DNA of 64,000 nt from Collybia mongolica (GCA_013420905.1 JAAXNY010000010.1:434001-498000); one strand, 5' to 3'. Counted from the stretch's first letter, positions 1-10,524 are shown. The notes: a model not told the origin generated them from the sequence alone. Numbers and translations: made by a program.

Positions 1-520
1 TGGCAATGACCTAGGTGTCGCAAGTGACGGACCGCAATCCCAAGCGCATCGTGATGCTACTGCTTCTAGCCTCCGCCCCCCACCAGCGCAGTGGTTCCCA
101 ACCCTCCCCCCTGCCGACTACATCTGGGCTGAACACCACTAGATTGGATGCTGGTTAGAAACCCGGCGCTCGGCTCGGCAATATGCACGTGCAAGGCACC
201 ACCGGATACGGCATCAGTACTGGCTCCCGTCACGCGCACACCTGACACAACAAGCCTGTTCTCAACGATCCCGGAGTTCAAAGTGTTCGGGTCACTTTCG
301 GCTATCGTTCCTGTTTATGGAGGAAGTGAGCAGGTGGACGGCGTTGGGGATGTGTGAGATGTGAGATGAAGTTGGAAATGAGATGGTTCGTGGTGTATTT
401 TCTTGAGTTGAGTGCACGTGAACATTGTACAATTGCAGTATCCTGAATAGACATTAATACGATGCTGGCTCGAGCTCGGAGGATGGGGAAGGGTGTTCTG
501 TTTCCATTACCAAAAAAAAA
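1..520. other. No supportable gene; window edge
   Basis: Short overlapping open frames occur on both strands here, but none shows a recognisable domain or a convincing exon chain. The stretch lies downstream of the fumarate reductase relic (which reads leftwards) and could hold its lost 3' end, but I could not find the conserved C-terminal glycine-rich FAD motif of that family. Confidence 0.4.
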
Positions 521-1200
521 CTATCTCCCATTACCGACTTGGGTTCTAAGGATACCATAATGTTGCCTTCCCCCTTCGCCGTTTGCGAACTGCATGTGCT
601 GCGCGAACGTTGTGGCAAGGTTTTCTAGAGCGATGCCGGAAGCTTCCGAGATTTCTTTAACGTTGGCAAACGGTTTCATCAGACCCTTGCCCCCGCAATC
701 AATGATCAACCTGCACACACCCCTCATTGCCTCTGCGACGAGAAATTTTATCTTCACGTCCCGTTGACGAGGCCGACGAATCCGGTGGGGTGGACCCGGA
801 CCTGGTCGAGGTCACACAGCGCAACGGGGTGAGAGAGTACGGCAGCGAGGCGGTGTAGGTGGTGAAGAGTGGGGGAAGTTCGGGCCTACGCATTGCCAGT
901 AGCCCACCTGCTGAAAAGTCCGCAGCGTAGCCTCTGATGAGATGTCGTGAAGGATAGGGGAAGAGAGATGGGCATACCTGTTGCACTGATGACATTCCTC
1001 GCGTTCCTCGACCTTCGCCTCCGCAGGCTCATATTCCACCCCGCGTCCTCCAGCAGCCGCGTCACGTGCGCGTTCTTTGGGCACTAGTATTCTCTGCTGC
1101 AGCAGCGGAGGCGAACTTCTTCATGAGCGCACCCACGGCAATGGTGCAATGCATCGACATTGCGGTTCGTAAAAAGCGCATGCTGATATCGATAAGGAAC
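521..1200 (-). pseudogene. Relic of soluble fumarate reductase (OSM1/FRD-type flavoprotein)
   Basis: Reading leftwards, several pieces match the order of the FAD-dependent fumarate reductase / succinate dehydrogenase flavoprotein fold: a helix-like ALMKKFASAAAAEN piece near 1110, VTRLLEDA near 1040, a VEYEP strand near 1035, GYAADFSAGGLLAMRRPEL near 880-930, the family signature DLDQVRVHPTGFV near 775-815, and AEAMRGV...GGKG followed by an ISEASGIALENL helix at 600-735. The signature HPTGFV segment lies in the active-site region of these enzymes. The pieces sit in different frames, a TGA stop falls just before DLDQV, and no intron explains all the shifts. One join (donor GTATGC to acceptor TCAG, about 932-976) looks like a true intron. 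The N-terminal dinucleotide-binding and C-terminal parts are missing. I read it as a decayed gene copy; function is lost. Confidence 0.65.
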
Positions 1201-1683
1201 CTGATAGTGGGGTGGACACAAGAGCATGCGGCCCAGTTGACGATGAAGGAGGCTCAACAGCGAATCGCATGATTCAATCAAGCCTTATCTTGGGTTCTTA
1301 TACTTAGCTCACTCGCCCAACCACAATCAACGTCGACTCTCCGAAGTTAGTGGAATCAGCCAAGGACCTTGATTGAATCTGATATGCTTGAGGCTAATTT
1401 TCTGCTTATCGTTATCTTATAGTATGCCTATTCCCTAGGGAAGGCCACTGGACCTTCTGGGGCACATTTGCACCTGCGAGTGCCTTCGACAACCGCTCGC
1501 TCGAAGTATCTCGACAAAAATCGAAGCCCATGGCACCACCCCTGTCAACAGCACGATGTGGCTTTGCTAGACAGGGTATGGTCGAGACCTCACACCCCCC
1601 CAAACGTAAATTGTGAATTTTGCAACAACTCGACGCCTGGACGGGTATAAAGCTGACGAATCTCATTTCGATTGATACCAACC
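1201..1683. other. Intergenic, upstream of terpene synthase relic
   Basis: No coding signal that I can support. It holds the common upstream region of two diverging relics, so ancestral promoters of both would have been here; a TATA-like stretch lies near 1645 (gggtataaag), about 40 bases before the terpene synthase start. Confidence 0.4.
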
Positions 1684-2943
1684 ATGGCTACCCAAACACC
1701 TTCTCCTCCACCGCAATCTCGTTTGTTCTATATACCAGACACGCTTGATCGATGGCCATGGGGCGCTCGAGTCAATCCTCACATCGACAAGGTCGGGTTG
1801 GCGTTGAATGACTGGCTCAAAAAATTCCCGCGAATCGACGAGAGGATTCTCAAAGTGATGGAACGCGGCGGGACGGGTAAGTGCTATTTTACTTATGAGC
1901 CGTTGTTATAGTGCTGACGGTACGTTCTACCGGTAAATCCTTAGAACTCTTTATATCTTGCATCCATCCCACTATGGACGAAGGTGTGTTCAATATAAAC
2001 ATTCAATTTTATCACCCACATAATAAAGGAGGACGTACTATAACAGGAAACTCCATCGTCGCAGCGGGCTATCTCACTATTTTCTGGTTTGTTGATGAAA
2101 TTGCCCAAGACTAAATCGATGTGCAAGGATTCCAATCTGTCGGATATCCTTTTAAACGCCATCAGAAATCCCTCCAAAGCCCGACCTCTTGACGAGCATA
2201 TTCTGGGCGAGATTACCAGGCAGTAAGTAGGCTCTTTAATAGGACATGGTAACAGCACTGAACCACTCCACAGGTGGTGGCTCATGATTGCTGAAAGAGC
2301 GACTTGACCAAGCATTCGAATCCTATCTAGCTAGCAATGTGCAACAGGTCAATAACTCCCTCTGTCGTGTAAACGAGGCGATCGAAGAATACCTGGTGGG
2401 GCGTGAGCAAGACTTGGGCATGTTAACATGCATGATAATAATGGAATTAGACGTTCCAATCCCTCAGCACGTCTGGGAACACCCTTCTTTGGTGACGGTA
2501 CGATCATTGGCATCACAATTGATGGGTATGGACAACGTAAGCCCGGGGTTCCCTATAAACTTACCAGCAGCGATTCATGAGCATATCTCTAGGACATGTT
2601 TTCGTACAACAAGGAGCAAGCGGCGGGGGACTACCACAATGTTCTGCATATCGTCATGAAGGACCAGAATTTGAGCATTGAAGACGCGTTCAGGTGGGCT
2701 GAAAGTTACCACCGTCGTTTGCAAGAAAGATATCTCCAAACCCTGGCTAGTATGCTATCATGGGGAGTGGAAATAGACATGCAAGTCGACAGGTATGTTG
2801 TGGCATTGGGACGTATGGTAAGTGGCAATGTCAAGTACAGTTGCCTTTCCGAACGTTATGCGGATGGACGAGAAAGCACGGGTTCGCGGAATAATAGAGT
2901 CTTCACGCTCCTCCCTCGCTCTGCTGTCACCGAAGTCGCGTAG
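1684..2943 (+). pseudogene. Degraded sesquiterpene synthase (basidiomycete class I terpene synthase)
   Basis: The start at 1684 has a good context (accATGGC) and the N-terminus FYIPDTLDRWPWGARVNPH is typical of basidiomycete sesquiterpene synthases, which cyclise farnesyl diphosphate in the cytosol. Later pieces keep family order: FWFVDEIAQD near 2085-2111 in place of the Mg-binding D(D/E)xxD motif, NAIRNPSKARPLDEHILGEI near 2160-2215, a helical block with MELDVPIP near 2440, and a perfect NDxxSxxxE motif (NDMFSYNKE) made by removing the intron 2539-2594. The C-terminus RVFTLLP is also typical. Against function, a TAA stop (2112-2114) follows the aspartate motif directly, that motif has an extra residue, the next piece is in another frame, and a further stop or shift lies at 2285-2310. 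Function is very likely lost. No complete biosynthetic cluster surrounds it. Confidence 0.75.
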
Positions 2944-3234
2944 AGTTTTGCGTATGTAGCTTCATCTTTCGGACGTATTTCCTTGTTTATCGCATACCAA
3001 ATATGCGGTTGATGATTGCATCCGTTTCGTACAGAGCGAATTCTCCGTTTGGTACCGCCTCCGTGGACTTCCTGTATCAGTGTATTAACCGGAATGCGAG
3101 CGTGTCTGTTTTAGCATTGTTCCGACGGCCTCGAATCACCGAACCAGAATTAGGGTCTGAAACAGAGAATATAAGGCCCAATGGCCATGTTTTAACGCCT
3201 ATATGCGCCTAAAAAAACGCGAGAACGTTATTTC

Positions 3235-3450
3235 CTGTCGTTGATCCATGTTCTCGAAATACCCCGGAGGCGATCTCCGATATACCACATTTCTTCCCCC
3301 CTCCATTGCGAAATGAGGGCTGCTGTCCAACAAGTTTACGATGCGAGCTACATCCACCGCGAGATCACATGCCACAGTTTTTACACAAAAAAGGTCAAGA
3401 ATGTGGTGGTTGTGGTGGACTTGGAGGAGATGAATGCGGTGAGCACATAG
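3235..3450 (+). pseudogene. Fragment of a fungal kinase-like protein
   Basis: The open frame from about 3307 (MRAAVQQVYDASYIHREI, then VVVVVDLEEMNAVST) aligns residue by residue with the kinase-like pseudogene on the other strand at 13.9 kb (MKAAIQQIHDAGYIHGDI, then VFVIDLES and MNAVDT). Upstream residues from 3235 also match (LIHVLEI against LHLLALENV). In the kinase fold this is the catalytic loop and the metal-binding DFG-like strand. Here HGD has become HRE, so the catalytic aspartate is gone, and the N- and C-terminal lobes are missing. It is an inactive relic of a family member. Confidence 0.6.
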
Positions 3451-4191
3451 GCTGGGGTGGCATCCGAATTTGCGTCTCCCCGTACTGTCCCAGGGGGGGC
3501 CATAGAGGCTACATGGAAGCGGGCAATCGTGCCATATTAGAGCGCATATATTTCATGCTGGTACACACAGGCAGATGAGGTTTATTGAGCCGTTAAACAG
3601 ACCTGGTACGAAGGGACCTTGGGTTTGTCAAATTTGTAGAAGTCCAGAGAGGTAGAGACCCTAAAGGGGAATAGGTACGTGGTTTTTGAGTATCAAATTG
3701 CTTGGAGATCTTCTTCTGCTGTACCTAGGCATGACAATGCCCCCTTTTATGAAGCCAATCTCCAGTGCATGCCTTCTGTTCCAATCGTGAAAACCTCGAG
3801 CACCACATGGAACTTGAGCTCGAGGAACAAGGAAGAATGTCAGTTGGTCGTGACGCGTGACAATTGAAAAGAGAATAAATGTGAGCTGCAATACATCTGT
3901 GAGTGATCTAATGAGCACTAGAAGAAAAGATCAGAATATATTCCTTTGTTAATATTGCTGGATTGTTTGTAAGTTTAGTACTTACAACTGGAGAGACATG
4001 ATGCATTGCCATGCATACAAAGCTTGAGTCGAGGTTGGAAAATAGTTAGAAATGTAAGGCGGGCCGTGGAGTCCGAATTCCGTTCCTGGCGTGCCTTATC
4101 GTGTGACATCATACCCTGATCAGCTTCCGTTACCAATCCTCATCTTGAACTCGAACAGTCACCACCACCTCAGCCAATCCAGCATATCAGC
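3451..4191. other. Intergenic
   Basis: No gene is supportable. The last 150 bases are the promoter and 5' leader of the DUF427 gene; there is no clear TATA box, but a pyrimidine- and CA-rich leader precedes its ATG. Confidence 0.4.
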
Positions 4192-4696
4192 ATGCCCACT
4201 GTCACTCTTAATGGAGCCATTATCGCCCAGTCAGACGACACCAAGGTCGTCGAGGGAAACTACTACTTCCCTCCCTCATCCGTCAAGACTGCCCTCTTCA
4301 CGGATTCGAATACCAGGTACGTATCGTCTCCTCGTTTTTGCGCTCTGGAATTCACAATTGATTTCTGATATAGTTCTGTGTGTCCCTGGAAAGGGTATGT
4401 AGTAGTTGGAAGCTGACGAATCACAACTGATTTGATGTCGTTTACAGAACGGCGTCATATTATAATGCGACAGTTGACGGAAAGACTGTCGAGGATGTAG
4501 CTTGGTATGTTCGAACTGTGCCTTTCATATGTGTAAGATCTGAGCTTGGCTTGGCAGGTACTACCCCTCGGCGTTAGAGAAGGCAAAGGACATCGAAGGC
4601 TATATCGCGTTCTACAAAGTACGTCGCATTTCTATTGTCAGTGAAGATCAAAAACTTATTCATGTATTCGTTTAGAACAAAGTCACCATTGTTTAG
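4192..4696 (+). CDS. DUF427 domain protein
   Basis: Five exons (4192-4316, 4374-4394, 4448-4504, 4558-4618, 4676-4696) give a 94-residue protein with all-consensus GT-AG introns. It is essentially one DUF427 domain: an N-terminal beta strand (VTLNGAIIAQSDDTKVVEG), the NYYFPPSSV turn, the conserved VCPWKG motif (its glycine codon is split by intron 2), TASYYN, and the WYYPSALEKAKDIEGYIAFY end. DUF427 proteins are small, widespread in bacteria and fungi, and have no established biochemical role. Exons 2 and 5 are only 21 nt each. Length and motifs are complete, so the gene looks functional. It is followed by the ubiquitin-like gene on the same strand, about 320 bp downstream. Confidence 0.88.
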
Positions 4697-5013
4697 AGAC
4701 TCGGGCCTGCGATGTGAGAATACTAAGCACCAATAAACTGTATCATTATCGGTTTTCGTTAATTCTGGTTTTGCAAGCAACAGTCACGTATAAGGTATAA
4801 ATAGTATTCTGTTATCCCGATAGCACTTTGCCTCCGGAGTTGGGGATCACGTGCATCTGGCCCCTGGTTAGCGCTGCCCGTCTTCACGATTGGCAAACTG
4901 TCAACGCCACACGGCGTCATCGCTCAACAGCATCTCATAAGTACTAATCCTAACTTTCTTGTCTTTCAACGCAAGTCGCAGCTATCTCTTGTACCCACCT
5001 GCATCCACGAATC
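4697..5013. other. Intergenic with a copy of a dispersed repeat (block A)
   Basis: Positions about 4866-4932 match 13450-13516 on the same strand closely (shared core GATTGGCAAACTGTCAA, then CGTCATCGCTCAACAGC). Here the block forms the proximal promoter of the ubiquitin-like gene, ending about 80 bp before its ATG. Confidence 0.6.
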
Positions 5014-5658
5014 ATGTTTCAATTCCAACCCAAGATCGAGATCAACGTAAAGATGCTGTACGTCCAGAGCTCCCACCTCAAAGTTGTGCCCGCTGAATCA
5101 TCCTCTCCTGCCTCTCATCACAAGTAACACATATGAGGACTTCACCCTCGAAGTCTACCCTTCAGGAGCTGTCATAGATATCAAGCGTCAAATCGAGAAG
5201 ATCAAAGGGTACGTGTCATCCATGCGCGCACTATATCACACTCTGCATTACCCCAAAATTCTGCAACTGATCACATATTACCTCTTAGCATTCCCATCGA
5301 CAAGCAAACCGTGTACTTTGCTGGAAAGCCGCGCGTAGACGAACGCTTATTCAAGGATTGCGGTATCCAGGTGGGATCGTACATTACTGTAGCGGTCGAA
5401 GAACCAAGGCAGTATGTACGGCCGCTGTGGCTCACGCGGCCGGAGAAATCCGAAGTCGCGCCGAAACTTTCTGATGATGGACGTGAACTTGAAGGGCCTC
5501 CCGTGTGCGAGGCTGAGCCCGGATCGGCGGGGCAGGACGTATTACTAGACGATGCAGGACCGGCACCAGCGCGGTCTGCTGAAGCGGCGCCGGAAGATGT
5601 GATAATGAAGGGCCTCCCGGTTACGATGCTGAGCCTGTATCGGTTGGACAGGACGTAG
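5014..5658 (+). CDS. Ubiquitin-like domain protein with acidic C-terminal tail
   Basis: Three exons (5014-5057, 5125-5208, 5289-5658) encode about 165 residues. Residues 1-75 read as a ubiquitin fold: beta strands INVKML and FTLEVYP, the helix segment VIDIKRQIEKIKGIPIDKQ, then VYFAGKPRVDERLFKDCGI (compare ubiquitin's [22 protein letters not shown]) and a last strand YITVAVEE. No C-terminal diglycine follows the fold, so it is probably not conjugated but serves as a fixed Ubl domain. The tail is rich in Glu, Asp, Pro and Ala. The last 50 residues lie in a tandem DNA duplication whose second copy is read out of frame, so the present stop may be secondary. The partner and pathway are unknown. 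Confidence 0.72.
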
Positions 5659-5694
5659 TACTAGAGGACGCGAAACCGATACTGGCGCGGTCTG
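5490..5694 (+). repeat. Tandem duplication of about 88 bp in the Ubl gene tail
   Basis: Copy 1 (about 5490-5578) and copy 2 (about 5607-5694) share long identical runs such as GAAGGGCCTCCCG, CAGGACGTA and GCGCGGTCTG. Copy 1 is read as EGPPVCEAEP...GQDVLLDDAG. In copy 2 the matching frame (EGPPGYDAEP...GQDVVLEDAK) is open on to a stop at 5760-5762, but the gene enters copy 2 one base out of phase and stops at 5656-5658. Confidence 0.8.
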
Positions 5695-6133
5695 ACCGAC
5701 TGTCCTGGTACCTGGCTGTGGAGAGTTACTCGTGTCCTGGACATATAGTATTATTGATGTAGCTTTCGGCCCCTGCTTCAGTGTGGTATCTGTCAGAGAC
5801 ACAATATATATAGACAGTATAAATGGAATTCGAAAGCACTAGTAAATGATCGAAAACGTTATACAGCGCACAGAAGTGCGAACCGGTGGGTATCAATGAA
5901 TCGCCTTTCCCTCTCGTGCATGGATGCTATCCCGCCTAAGAGCCGTTGTGCCAGGAGGGATGGCATATGCGATCTCCTCTTCAGACATTCTGAACCGCCT
6001 GTGCCCCGAAAAACGTGTTTTGGAGATGGAGGAGAGGGAGGATGGGTTGAGTAGCGTGAACGCGAGGTCCGTAGGCCCCCCCTGGCGTAAGCATTGGCAT
6101 GGGTCGCAAAGGCTTGACATCTCAGAGCGACAA

Positions 6134-6166
6134 GACAAGCACAGTACTTGAAGTACTGTGCTTGTC
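6134..6166. repeat. Perfect inverted repeat, 16-bp arms, 1-base loop
   Basis: GACAAGCACAGTACTT is followed by one G and then its exact reverse complement. The arms would form a cruciform or, if transcribed, a strong hairpin. It lies between the 3' ends of two convergent genes, so a role in transcript ends is possible but not shown. Confidence 0.85.
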
Positions 6167-6373
6167 GTTTGAAGGACACGGGATGTTCTCTTCGTCCGTG
6201 CCATAAATGCACTCGTAATCAGAACTGCTGCCTAGATCGTAGACTATGAGGAAAAATCAACAAAGTGCCTCATAGTAACCGGTTACCGGTTACCTAGAAT
6301 AGAAATCTGCTACGCGCAGGACTTATAAACATCTCATCTCACCAAATTCGGCCTCTGATATGTGCACTTTATG

Positions 6374-6493
6374 ACCATACTACGTGAGGCAACCCGTCAG
6401 TCAGGAAACACGACGTAAGCAATCTCCGTTGTGTATGCCTTAGACTGCGTCTCAGAAATGGCAGGGAGCGTGGAAGGGATGAAGGGCGGTAAC
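6374..6493 (+). repeat. Dispersed direct repeat, block C copy 1
   Basis: This closely matches 13526-13645 in the same orientation; the best core is TGTATGCCTTRGACTGCGTC, then CAGAAATGGCAGGGAGCGTGG. The two copies flank the TPR-CHAT gene and the transposon relic. The matching coding-like frame carries a TAA stop in this copy. Confidence 0.75.
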
Positions 6494-6670
6494 ATACATG
6501 TTGGGAGTCCAGCATGCCTGGCTCTATACATAAGCAATAGGGAGGGTTCTGTCGGAAGTATTTTGATATTGTGAATTGTAATAGCAATCATTTATATATC
6601 ACCTATTTACTATAAGGACAGTGATGAAGTATCATACTGCCAGCTACTGCTGTTACTGTCTCACAACTCC

Positions 6671-9600
6671 CTAGGATCCAAAATGCACAAACGGCACCCA
6701 CCTGTCAAATTTGTCCTCTCCCACCTTCTTTCGAAGACGCTGGACTGCTTCGTGAAGTGCATAGGCAGTGTCAGGAGGTTCTTTCCAGTCCGACTCGGAT
6801 CCTTTTTTGCAAATACAGCGATAGAAGGCTCTGGCAACTGTGGGTGCATCGGAGTCGCGTATAGCCCACATTGTACCAACAACACTTGGGAATCCTGCGT
6901 TCAGCATTGCGGATGTGAGATGCACCGATTCTTCAGGCACACCTCGGTTCCCCACGGCCGTCTGGCATGCAGAGAGGAATGCCAGTTGGACATGGTCAAG
7001 AGATGTGGCCATGAGAGCTCTAAGGTGGAGTGATCCTTCGTGCAGAATAAATGCCGTTTCCATAGGTTCAGTTAGATCCTGGATACCATGGCAGGCAAGG
7101 TGAACCCAATCGTAATGTGCTATTCTATCCAAAACTACAGGCACAGTTGCTTGTTCCGCTGAGAGATGCTTGGTCTGTAGATGATACTGCGCAGTAGTCG
7201 TCTCTATGGCCTTTGCCTCTTTCAAAGTGTCAGGAAGAGATATATATCCATCGGAGCCCACAGGTTGCGTGACAACAAGAACTGTAGGGGATTTGCCAGA
7301 AGTGAGCTTTTTTTTTTGGAGTAGTGCCTTTAAGGTTGGTGTGTACGATGAAACAACAAAGTCGAAAACCTTCGACGGATGGGACGAGCCATAGATACCG
7401 GCAGCATGAAGAGGGAGGAATGAAAGTGGCCCTGTGGGACACCAGGTGATGCGGGGTAAGACATTTGTTGGGTTGTCTCCGAGCTGATAGTTGTAGTAAA
7501 TACTATGTTTAATCAAGTTGCTAAGTGCTTACAATGTGTTCAATCCTGTGCAAGATAGGCTGCACAACGAGTGCCCACAAGTCCGCCAGTAACGACCAGA
7601 AGGATGCCTCAGGATTTTCCTGAGCTGAGTTACTACTCTTCCAGTCAGGATTACGAAATCGGACATAATTCACATCGAGGAAGGTGGTCAATTGAGAATG
7701 TAGCCGAAGACCTTTATCCACGGAAAAGTCAGGGAGGGGAATAAGGATGACTGGATGGGAGGGAGATAAGACGAGAGCATCACAACGTCGTCTAGAAGCA
7801 TTGATTAGGACAACAGGGTGGTTCGACGCAGCTTTTGACAGTATAGCAAATTTCTCAGGTTTCAGAAATTGCTCAAAGCCAGGTTGCTTGCGAATCTCGT
7901 CGAGGAGATTCTCTCGCCTTTCAGCAGTCCGACGGTGGTCCTGTCCCTGCTGTTCCAGGAGTGAGAGGTCAACTCCCAATGTGTCTAGTTGGGTACCTCG
8001 AAAAGATGCTGACTCAAGAAGTTGCGATACCATAGCTAGATCATCGGCAAGGCGAGGATGTACAGCATGAAGATCATCCAAGGGAGAGCGAAGATGCAGC
8101 AATTGGCCCCAGATAATGGACCTTCCCTGTTCCATCCACTCGACTGCTAACTCGTACTCGTTTGCTTCGATTGCTTCAGCAGCAGCTTCATTGACGGAAT
8201 TACCAATTTTTTCTTTGATAAAGTTGTAGCGTGCATGGACCGGCATGCCAAGCCAAATAATTTGGGGTAGTAGTGAAATGAGCATTTGACATGCAGGGAG
8301 GGTGCTGTCTTGTTCTTTCATTTCAAGAGCCGCGAGCCATAACTGACTAGCAAGAAGTCTGTGCCATGGATCGCCGGTCAGAGATTGCGCGGACTTTTGG
8401 AATAGATTAATGGCCATATCGAGGTCTGATATGTCTCCACGCAGCTTAAACCGTCCCAGTAGCGATGTTCCAAACCTGATGAGCTGGATGGGACCATTTG
8501 CATGGTTATCAGGTGTTAGTGAGACAGCCTGGTGATGGACCTCAATCGCCTTGTTGATGTCTCCCACTTCACCAAGTCGATGGAAGCGCTCCCCTAGCGA
8601 TATTCCAAGGTTATGGAGCCAATCGGGCTTCCCTGTATGTCCATCAGGTGCAAGTGAGACAGCCTGTTGCTGGACCTCAATTGCCTTGTTGATGTCTCCA
8701 ATATCTCTAAGCCGGCCGAACCGACTGCGTAGCGATAATCCAAGGTTGTTAAGCTGCGTGGGCTTGTCTGCATGGTTATCATATGTGAGCGAGACAGCCT
8801 GTTGCTGGGCCACAATCGCCCTGTTGATGTCTTGCATCTCGCCAAGCTTATCGAAACGCTGTTGCAGTGTCAGCCCAAGGTTGTTGAGCCGCATGGGCTT
8901 GTCTGCGTGGTCACTGGGTGTGAGTGAGACAGCCTGGTGCTGGGCGTTAATGGCCCTGTCGATGTCCCGCATCTCCTCAAGCCGACGGAATCGCATCCCC
9001 AGCGACAATGCAAGGTTGTCGAGGACGGTGGGCTTTCCCGGGTGGTCGTCAAGTGTGAGCGAGACAGCCTGTTGCTGGATCTCAATGGCTCTGTCGATGT
9101 TCCGCATCTCACCAAGTCGATTGAAGCGCTTCAACAGTGATGTTCCAAGGTTGTTAAGCTGAGTGGGTTTGTTGGCATGACCATCAGGTAAGAGCGAAAC
9201 AACCTCTTGCTGAACCTCAATGGCTCTTTCGAGGTCCCGCATCTCACCGAGCCGCTCGAACCGCTTCGACAACGATGTCCCAAGGTTGCCGAGTGAGGTG
9301 TACTCGCTTGTATGACCACCGGGTATGAGTGAGACAGCCTGTTTTTGGACCTCAATAGCCTTGTTGATGTCTCGCATCTCACCAAGTCGATCGAAGCGCT
9401 TCCCCAGTGAAATTCCAAGGTTGTTGAGCAGCATCGGCTTGAGTTCATGGCCATCAGGTATGAGAGAGACCGCTTTTTGCTGAACCTTGATTGCCTCATG
9501 TATATCTGGCATCCTACCAAGTCGTTCGAAGCGACTTTGTAGCGATATTCCAAGGCTGTCGAGCAGGGCAGGATTGTTTGGGTGGCCGTCCGGTGTGAGT

Positions 9601-10524
9601 GTGATAGCCTGTTGCATGACCTCAATTGCAGTGTCAATGTCTCGAATCTCTCCAAGACGATCGAACCGACGTTGTAATGATCTTCCAAGGTTACTGAGAC
9701 TGGTGCTGTCAGGTAGGAGTGAGACAGCCCGTTTTTGGACCTCAATGGCCTTGTCAGTGCCTGACATCCCTTCGAGCCGCTCAAACTGACTCTCCACCGT
9801 TCTAAGGTTGCTAAGCCGGGTGGGCTTGCTCGCATGTCCATATGGTGTGAGCGAGACAGCCTGTTGTTGGACCTTAATCGCCCTTTCAATGTCCCGCATC
9901 TCCCCAACATGATTGAACCGGTTTTGAAGGAATGCTCCAAGGTCATTGAGGCGGCCAGGCTTGTCTTCATGGTCGTCAGGTGTGAGTGAGACAGCCTGTT
10001 GCTGGACCTCAATGGCTCCGTCGATGTCCCGCATCTGTCCAAGTCGATCAAACCGCTTCCGCAGCGAAATCCCGAGATTATTGAGCCATCTGGGTTTGTC
10101 TGCATCACCATCTTGCGTGAGCAAGACAGCCTGTTGATGGACCTCAATCGCGTTGTTTATGTCTTGAATCTCTCCAAGTCTATCGAACCGACTCTGCAGC
10201 GAGATTCCAAGGTTGCTGAGATGTGATGCTATGATTGCATTGGCGAGATAGACCGCTCGTTGCTGCACCTCAATCGATCTGTCTATGTCTGGAATCTCTC
10301 CAAGCCGGTCGAACCGACTCTTCAGATATGCTCCAAGATTGCTAAGAAATGTAGGCTTCCCTGGATGGCCGTCAGGTGTAAGAAAGACCGCTCGCTCCTC
10401 AACCATAATAGCTCTGTCAAGGGTGCCCATATCTGCTCTATCATTGAATCGACCCCAAAGGAAGCCTGCAAGGCGCTGGAGGCCCCTTAACAGCTGATCG
10501 AGGCCATCCGATTCATTGTTTTGG
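6671..10524 (-). CDS. TPR-CHAT protein (tetratricopeptide repeats plus caspase-like CHAT peptidase domain)
   Basis: The main exon (10524 to 7533) and last exon (7483 to 6671) join over a 49-nt GT-AG intron (7484-7532) in phase 0. The first ATG is at 10430, but the frame upstream (LLRGLQRLAGFLWGRFNDRA) is plainly another repeat unit, so coding continues to about 10524, where a CAG acceptor suggests a further upstream exon I could not place. About 16 tandem 42-residue TPR-type units (consensus LNNLG.SL..RFDRLGEM.DI..AIEVQQQAVSLTPD) fill the first two thirds. A linker with ELAVEWMEQGRSIIWGQLL leads into the CHAT domain, with WCPTGPLSFLPLHAAGIYG, catalytic His in HLACHG and catalytic Cys in SACQTAVG. 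CHAT proteases are caspase relatives; TPR-CHAT proteins are expanded in mushroom-forming fungi, mostly without known roles, and bacterial relatives act in defence. Both catalytic residues are present and the frame is open throughout, so I expect an active protease; the substrate is unknown. Confidence 0.88.
8400..10520 (-). repeat. Tandem 126-bp coding repeat array (TPR units)
   Basis: At DNA level the TPR region is a tandem array with a 126-bp period (42 codons), visible as recurring GTGAGACAGCCTG, CTGGACCTCAAT and CTCCAAG-type words on the plus strand. Two units are shortened (around 9690-9830), which keeps the frame open. Such arrays change copy number easily by unequal recombination. Confidence 0.85.

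Larger units (their letters stand above)
5763..6670. other. Intergenic between Ubl gene and TPR-CHAT gene, repeat-bearing
   Basis: This convergent interval (both flanking genes read into it) has no supportable gene. It holds repeat block B (about 5953-6082, diverged match at 15640-15764), a perfect hairpin (6134-6166), a 12-bp palindrome GTAACCGGTTAC (6275-6286), and block C (6374-6493). Open frames across B and C are explained by the repeats. Confidence 0.5.

Noticed and set aside
8400..10500. Regularly spaced repeats resembling a CRISPR-like array, and long antisense open frames (203 and 338 codons) in the same place
   Set aside because: The 126-bp period equals 42 codons of the TPR unit and the minus frame is open for 969 codons; the other frames are by-products of the repetitive coding DNA.
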